The translations under genes were made by a program, and so were the position numbers. The notes beneath the pieces were generated by a model, which ran no database searches, was not told the DNA's origin, and worked only from the letters and a program-made list of their open reading frames with translations. Shown one piece after another: positions 6,331 to 9,186 of a stretch of 9,186 nucleotides of DNA (position 1 is the first letter of the stretch; every line of letters begins with the position of its first letter). Source of the DNA: Actinomycetes bacterium (GTDB taxonomy: Bacteria > Actinomycetota > Acidimicrobiia > Acidimicrobiales > RAAP-2); assembly GCA_021787255.1 (NCBI GenBank), contig JAJYMD010000058.1, positions 1-9,186 on the forward strand. The letters are read 5' to 3'.

Positions 6331-6360
6331 GCTGGGCGCCCGAGCGGTGCGCCAGGGCCG

Positions 6361-8115
6361 TCAGGACCTCAGCTCCGGGAAGTCCTCCTCGCGCCACTCT
6401 GCGGCACGCGAGGGGTGCGACTCCTCGCGTGCGCGCAGCTCGACTCGCCGGATCTTGCCGGAGATGGTCTTCGGCAGCTCGAAGAACTCGATGCGACGGA
6501 CCCGCTGGTAGGGAGCGAGGCGGGCGCGGGCGAAACGCAGGATGTCGAGCGCGGTCTCGCGGGAAGCCTCGGCACCTGGCGCGAGCGCGAGGTAGGCCTT
6601 CGGGACGCTCAGGCGGACTTCGTCGGGAGAAGGGACCACGGCTGCCTCTGCCACGGCCGGATGCTCGATGAGGACGCTCTCGATCTCGAACGGGCTGATC
6701 TTGTAATCGGAGGACTTGAACACGTCGTCGGTCCGTCCGACGAACGTGAGGTAGCCGTCCTCGTCGCGCGTCGCGACGTCACCGCTGTGGTAGTAGCTGC
6801 CGCCGAGCCCGCCGTCGCGGTCGTCGAGGTACCCCGCCATGAGGTTGACCGGCTCGGCGGCGAGATCGAGGCAGAGCTCGCCTTCCCCGGGTCCCTCGAC
6901 CGGCGCGCCCGTCGTGACGTCGACGAGCACGACCGGCACCCCGGGCAGCGGGCGCCCCATCGAGCCCGGTTTGACCGCCGCGCCCGGCGGGTTCCCCACG
7001 GAGCAGGTGGTCTCCGTCTGCCCGTAGCCGTCACGGATGGTGAGCCCCCACTTCTGGCGAACCTGGGCGATGACCTCGGGGTTCAGCGGCTCTCCGGCGG
7101 CGACGAGCTCCCGCAGTGTGCCCGGACCGCCGGAGAGGTCCGACTTGATGAGCATGCGCCAGACAGTGGGCGGCGCGCAGAACGTGGTGACCCGCTCTTG
7201 TCGAAGGCGGGCCAGCAACGCGTCAGGGTCGAAGCGTGCGTAGTCGAGCACGAGCACCGTGGCCTCCGCCGCCCAGGGCCCGAAGAAGCACGACCACGCG
7301 TGCTTGGCCCATCCTGGTGACGAGATGTTGCAGTGCACGTCGCCTGGCCGGGTTCCGAGCCAGTACATCGTCGAGAGGTGGCCGACCGGGTAGGAGATCT
7401 GCGTGTGCTCGACGAGCTTCGGCCGGCTCGTGGTGCCTGAGGTGAAGTAGAGGAGCAGGGGGTCGAGCACCCTGCTGCCAGGGTGCTCGATCACCGTGGC
7501 CTCGAGCGCGTAGGCCTCCTCGAGGTCCTGCCATCCAGGCGCCCGTCCGACCGAGATCCGGCCGTAATCGCCCGCCACGTCGTCGAACTTCGGCGCGTCG
7601 GCGGGCGCGCACACGACGAAGCGCGCCTTCGAGCGCACCACGCGGTCCTCCAGCTCCGACGGCCCGAGCGCGGTGGTGGTCGGGACGAGGACGCCCCCGA
7701 GCTTCATGGCGCCGAGCATCGTCTCCCACAGCGCGACCTGGTTGCCGAGCATCAGGAGGATCGGGTCGCCGGCGCGCACCCCCTTGCCTCGAAGCCACGA
7801 GGCCACCTGGTCCGAACGCGTGGCCAGCTCGTCGAACGTGCGGGCTCGGCGCGTCCCGTCCTCGCTCGCGATCACCAATCCCGGGCGTGGATTGCCGCGC
7901 GCGATCGGGTCGAACCAGTCGTGCGCCCAGTTGAACACGGGTCCGACGTCGGGGAACGAGAATGGCGTCCGCTCGGGATCGCTCGCGGCCCTGAGCTCGA
8001 TGAGCTGGTCGCGCGCGGCCCGGTACGCAGCCGTGGCAGGCCGTTCCTCCGCTGAGGACGAGCCGGGAGCGAAGGTGGGAGGCGGGATCTCAGAAGAAGT
8101 CGGCTCCATGCACAT
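6361..8115 (-). CDS. AMP-forming acyl-CoA synthetase (medium-chain/acetyl-CoA synthetase-like)
   Basis: ANL-superfamily ligase (584 aa) that activates a carboxylic acid with ATP to acyl-AMP and transfers it to CoA. The ATP loop is TSGTTSRPK (225-233), followed by VEHTQISYPVGHLS. The A5 motif DGYGQTET is at 362-369. YHSGDVATRDEDGYLTFVGR is the hinge region, then DDVFKSSDYKISPFEIE. PKTISGKIRR near the end carries the catalytic Lys K554. All core motifs are intact. The N-terminal FNWAHDWFDPIARGN and the MLGNQVALWETMLGAMKLGG segment resemble the medium-chain (ACSM) and acetyl-CoA-synthetase-like branch, so a short or medium-chain acid is the likely substrate, but the exact acid cannot be told. 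ATG 8115 and ATG 8109 both follow AGGAGG (8120-8125), with 4- and 10-nt spacing, and either could be used. The open frame further upstream (to 8934) overlaps the divergent kinase and is spurious. Confidence 0.9.
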   Translation of the reverse strand: MCMEPTSSEIPPPTFAPGSSSAEERPATAAYRAARDQLIELRAASDPERTPFSFPDVGPVFNWAHDWFDPIARGNPRPGLVIASEDGTRRARTFDELATRSDQVASWLRGKGVRAGDPILLMLGNQVALWETMLGAMKLGGVLVPTTTALGPSELEDRVVRSKARFVVCAPADAPKFDDVAGDYGRISVGRAPGWQDLEEAYALEATVIEHPGSRVLDPLLLYFTSGTTSRPKLVEHTQISYPVGHLSTMYWLGTRPGDVHCNISSPGWAKHAWSCFFGPWAAEATVLVLDYARFDPDALLARLRQERVTTFCAPPTVWRMLIKSDLSGGPGTLRELVAAGEPLNPEVIAQVRQKWGLTIRDGYGQTETTCSVGNPPGAAVKPGSMGRPLPGVPVVLVDVTTGAPVEGPGEGELCLDLAAEPVNLMAGYLDDRDGGLGGSYYHSGDVATRDEDGYLTFVGRTDDVFKSSDYKISPFEIESVLIEHPAVAEAAVVPSPDEVRLSVPKAYLALAPGAEASRETALDILRFARARLAPYQRVRRIEFFELPKTISGKIRRVELRAREESHPSRAAEWREEDFPELRS

Positions 8116-8188
8116 CTCCCCTCCTCTTGGCCCTGCCCGGTCCTGCAGCACGACGCGGTCGACCTGCGTTGGCGCGCCCGTCGGTGCG

Positions 8189-8194
8189 ACGCTA
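8189..8194 (-). promoter_or_regulatory. Possible -10 box for the acyl-CoA synthetase gene
   Basis: Minus-strand TAGCGT, identical to the box proposed for the histidine phosphatase gene. A start near 8182 would give a leader of about 67 nt ending at the AGGAGG ribosome binding site. No clear -35. Confidence 0.35.
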
Positions 8195-8205
8195 GCAAGC
8201 CGCCT

Positions 8206-8234
8206 CGCGCGCGTGCGCGGCGTGCCCGCGCGGG
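8206..8234. promoter_or_regulatory. GC-alternating tract and palindrome in the divergent promoter region
   Basis: Bases 8206-8219 are a 14-nt strictly alternating purine-pyrimidine run (CGCGCGCGTGCGCG), and CCCGCGCGGG at 8225-8234 is a perfect 10-bp palindrome. Both sit between the acyl-CoA synthetase -10 box and the kinase start, where an operator could control both genes. Short GC palindromes also arise by chance in DNA of this composition. Confidence 0.2.
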
Positions 8235-8253
8235 TTCTGGCAAGGTGTGAAAA

Positions 8254-9186
8254 ATGCACGTGCTCGTCGTGAACGCTGGGTCCAGCAGCCTGAAGCTCTC
8301 TCTCCTCGGAGAGAGCGACGAGCTCGTCGCCGCCGACGAGCTCCACCGCCAAGGCGGTCTCGCGGGGGACCGTGCCCTCGGAGACGCGCTCGAACGGTTT
8401 CTGGACGCTTCGCCGACGGCCGACGCCGTCGGGCATCGCATCGTCCACGGCGGCGAGGAATTCGTCGAGCCGCTCGTCATCGACGCGGAGTCCGACCGAG
8501 AGCTCGGGCGCCTGGCGGACCTGGCGCCGTTGCACAATCCGCCGGCGCTCGCAGCCGTCCACGAGCTTCGCCGGCGCCGGCCGGGGCTCGTGCAGGTCGC
8601 CTGCTTCGACACGAGCTTCCACGCGACCCTCCCTGCGAAGGCGTCGGCCTACGCGCTGCCGCGGCGCTGGCGTGAAGAGCTCGGGATCCGGCGCTTCGGC
8701 TTCCACGGTCTCAGCCACGCGTGGGCGAGCGTGCGAGGTGCCGAGCTGCTCGGCCGCCCGCTGTCCTCGACGCGCCTGGTCACCGCGCACGTCGGCGCGG
8801 GGGCGTCTCTCGCCGCGGTGGACGCGGGGAGGTCGGTCGACACCACGATGGGCTTCACTCCGCTGGCGGGCCTGGTGATGGCGACGAGACCCGGAGACGT
8901 GGACCCCGGCGCTGTGCTCTGGGCGCTGCGCCACGGGATCCGCCTCGACGAGGCCGAGCAGGACCTCGAACGCCGCTCCGGCCTCCTCGGCCTCTCGGGA
9001 CGATCGGGGGACCTGCGCCAGGTGATCGAGTGGGCCGACGCAGGCGACGCAGCGTGCGGCGCCGCGTACGAGGCGTACGTCTACCGTCTGCAGCGAGAGA
9101 TCGGGTCGATGGTCGTGGCGCTCGGAGGGCTCGACGCGCTGGTGTTCACGGGCGGGGCGGGGGAAGGATCCAGGAGACTGCGCGTC
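8254..9186 (+). CDS. Acetate kinase-like protein (AckA family), 3' partial
   Basis: The frame is open from ATG 8254 to the window edge (311 residues, no stop), so the C-terminus is missing. Acetate kinases interconvert acetate plus ATP and acetyl phosphate plus ADP in the cytosol. Family signatures appear in order: VVNAGSSSLK with N7, S10, S12 and K14; GHRIVHGG with R62; PLHNPP with H94; FDTSFH with D119; RFGFHGLSH with H151; HVGAGAS with H179; DTTMGFTPLAGLVMATRPGD with R212; and FTGGAGE near the edge. Against Methanosarcina acetate kinase numbering (recalled: N7, R91, H123, D148, H180, H208, R241) everything after N7 is shifted by exactly 29, so about 29 residues are absent between K14 and R62. 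The usual HLGNGAS reads HVGAGAS, replacing a conserved Asn by A182. It may be a true acetate kinase or a relative using another acid. AAGGTG at 8242-8247 lies 6 nt before the ATG. Confidence 0.88.
   Translation, partial: MHVLVVNAGSSSLKLSLLGESDELVAADELHRQGGLAGDRALGDALERFLDASPTADAVGHRIVHGGEEFVEPLVIDAESDRELGRLADLAPLHNPPALAAVHELRRRRPGLVQVACFDTSFHATLPAKASAYALPRRWREELGIRRFGFHGLSHAWASVRGAELLGRPLSSTRLVTAHVGAGASLAAVDAGRSVDTTMGFTPLAGLVMATRPGDVDPGAVLWALRHGIRLDEAEQDLERRSGLLGLSGRSGDLRQVIEWADAGDAACGAAYEAYVYRLQREIGSMVVALGGLDALVFTGGAGEGSRRLRV

Noticed and set aside
6274..7320. A 348-codon plus-strand open frame behind the 6287-6327 hairpin
   Set aside because: It is antisense to the acyl-CoA synthetase C-terminal half. 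It has no recognisable domain and low-complexity composition, so the upstream -10-like box is not taken as its promoter.
8116..8934. N-terminal extension of the acyl-CoA synthetase frame to 857 residues
   Set aside because: The extra 273 codons overlap the acetate kinase-like gene in antisense, while a strong AGGAGG site precedes ATG 8115/8109, where the family's N-terminus begins.
1..9186. CRISPR array, tRNA, insertion sequence or phage-like module
   Set aside because: No regularly spaced repeats, no cloverleaf-like gene noticed, no transposase or integrase motifs, and no long direct or inverted repeats beyond the short hairpins listed.

Overview
The window is GC-rich (roughly two thirds G+C) with dense gene packing. 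TANNNT-type -10 boxes, leaderless-looking starts and protein sequences close to actinobacterial homologues all point to a chromosomal segment of an actinomycete-type bacterium (Actinomycetota). An Acidimicrobiia-like lineage is a guess that cannot be settled here. There is no CRISPR array, transposase, integrase, tRNA or rRNA gene, and nothing suggests recent transfer.

Layout from left to right. The 3' end of an AI-2E/PerM-family membrane transporter gene (1-317, +) is followed by a complete ftsH (366-2363, +), an APH/ecdysteroid-kinase-like phosphotransferase (about 2432-3499, +) and pdxH, the pyridoxamine/pyridoxine 5'-phosphate oxidase (3575-4156, +). pdxH converges on a ketol-acid reductoisomerase-like gene (4195-5196, -). 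Upstream of that, on the same strand, lies a small two-helix membrane protein (5323-5616, -). Divergent from it is a histidine phosphatase of the SixA/MutT1-C-terminal type (5694-6209, +). A 151-bp convergent gap (6210-6360) holds a promoter-like box and a strong hairpin with six C in its loop. Next come an AMP-forming acyl-CoA synthetase (6361-8115, -) and, head to head with it across 138 bp, an acetate-kinase-like gene (8254 to beyond the window, +).

Most of the content is ordinary housekeeping: membrane protein quality control (FtsH), vitamin B6 salvage (PdxH) and acyl activation. The acyl-CoA synthetase and the acetate kinase homologue both activate carboxylates, one through acyl-AMP/CoA and one through acyl phosphate, and they share a promoter region, so co-regulation is plausible.

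The points most worth a second look are: (1) the reductoisomerase homologue, which keeps the fold signatures but appears to have lost several catalytic residues; (2) the possible small structured RNA at about 6244-6330; (3) the compact acetate kinase homologue, whose catalytic residues sit about 29 positions earlier than in Methanosarcina acetate kinase and which lacks a conserved Asn; and (4) the recurring hexamer-7 nt-ATG arrangement that suggests leaderless mRNAs. No clearly new multi-gene system is visible.
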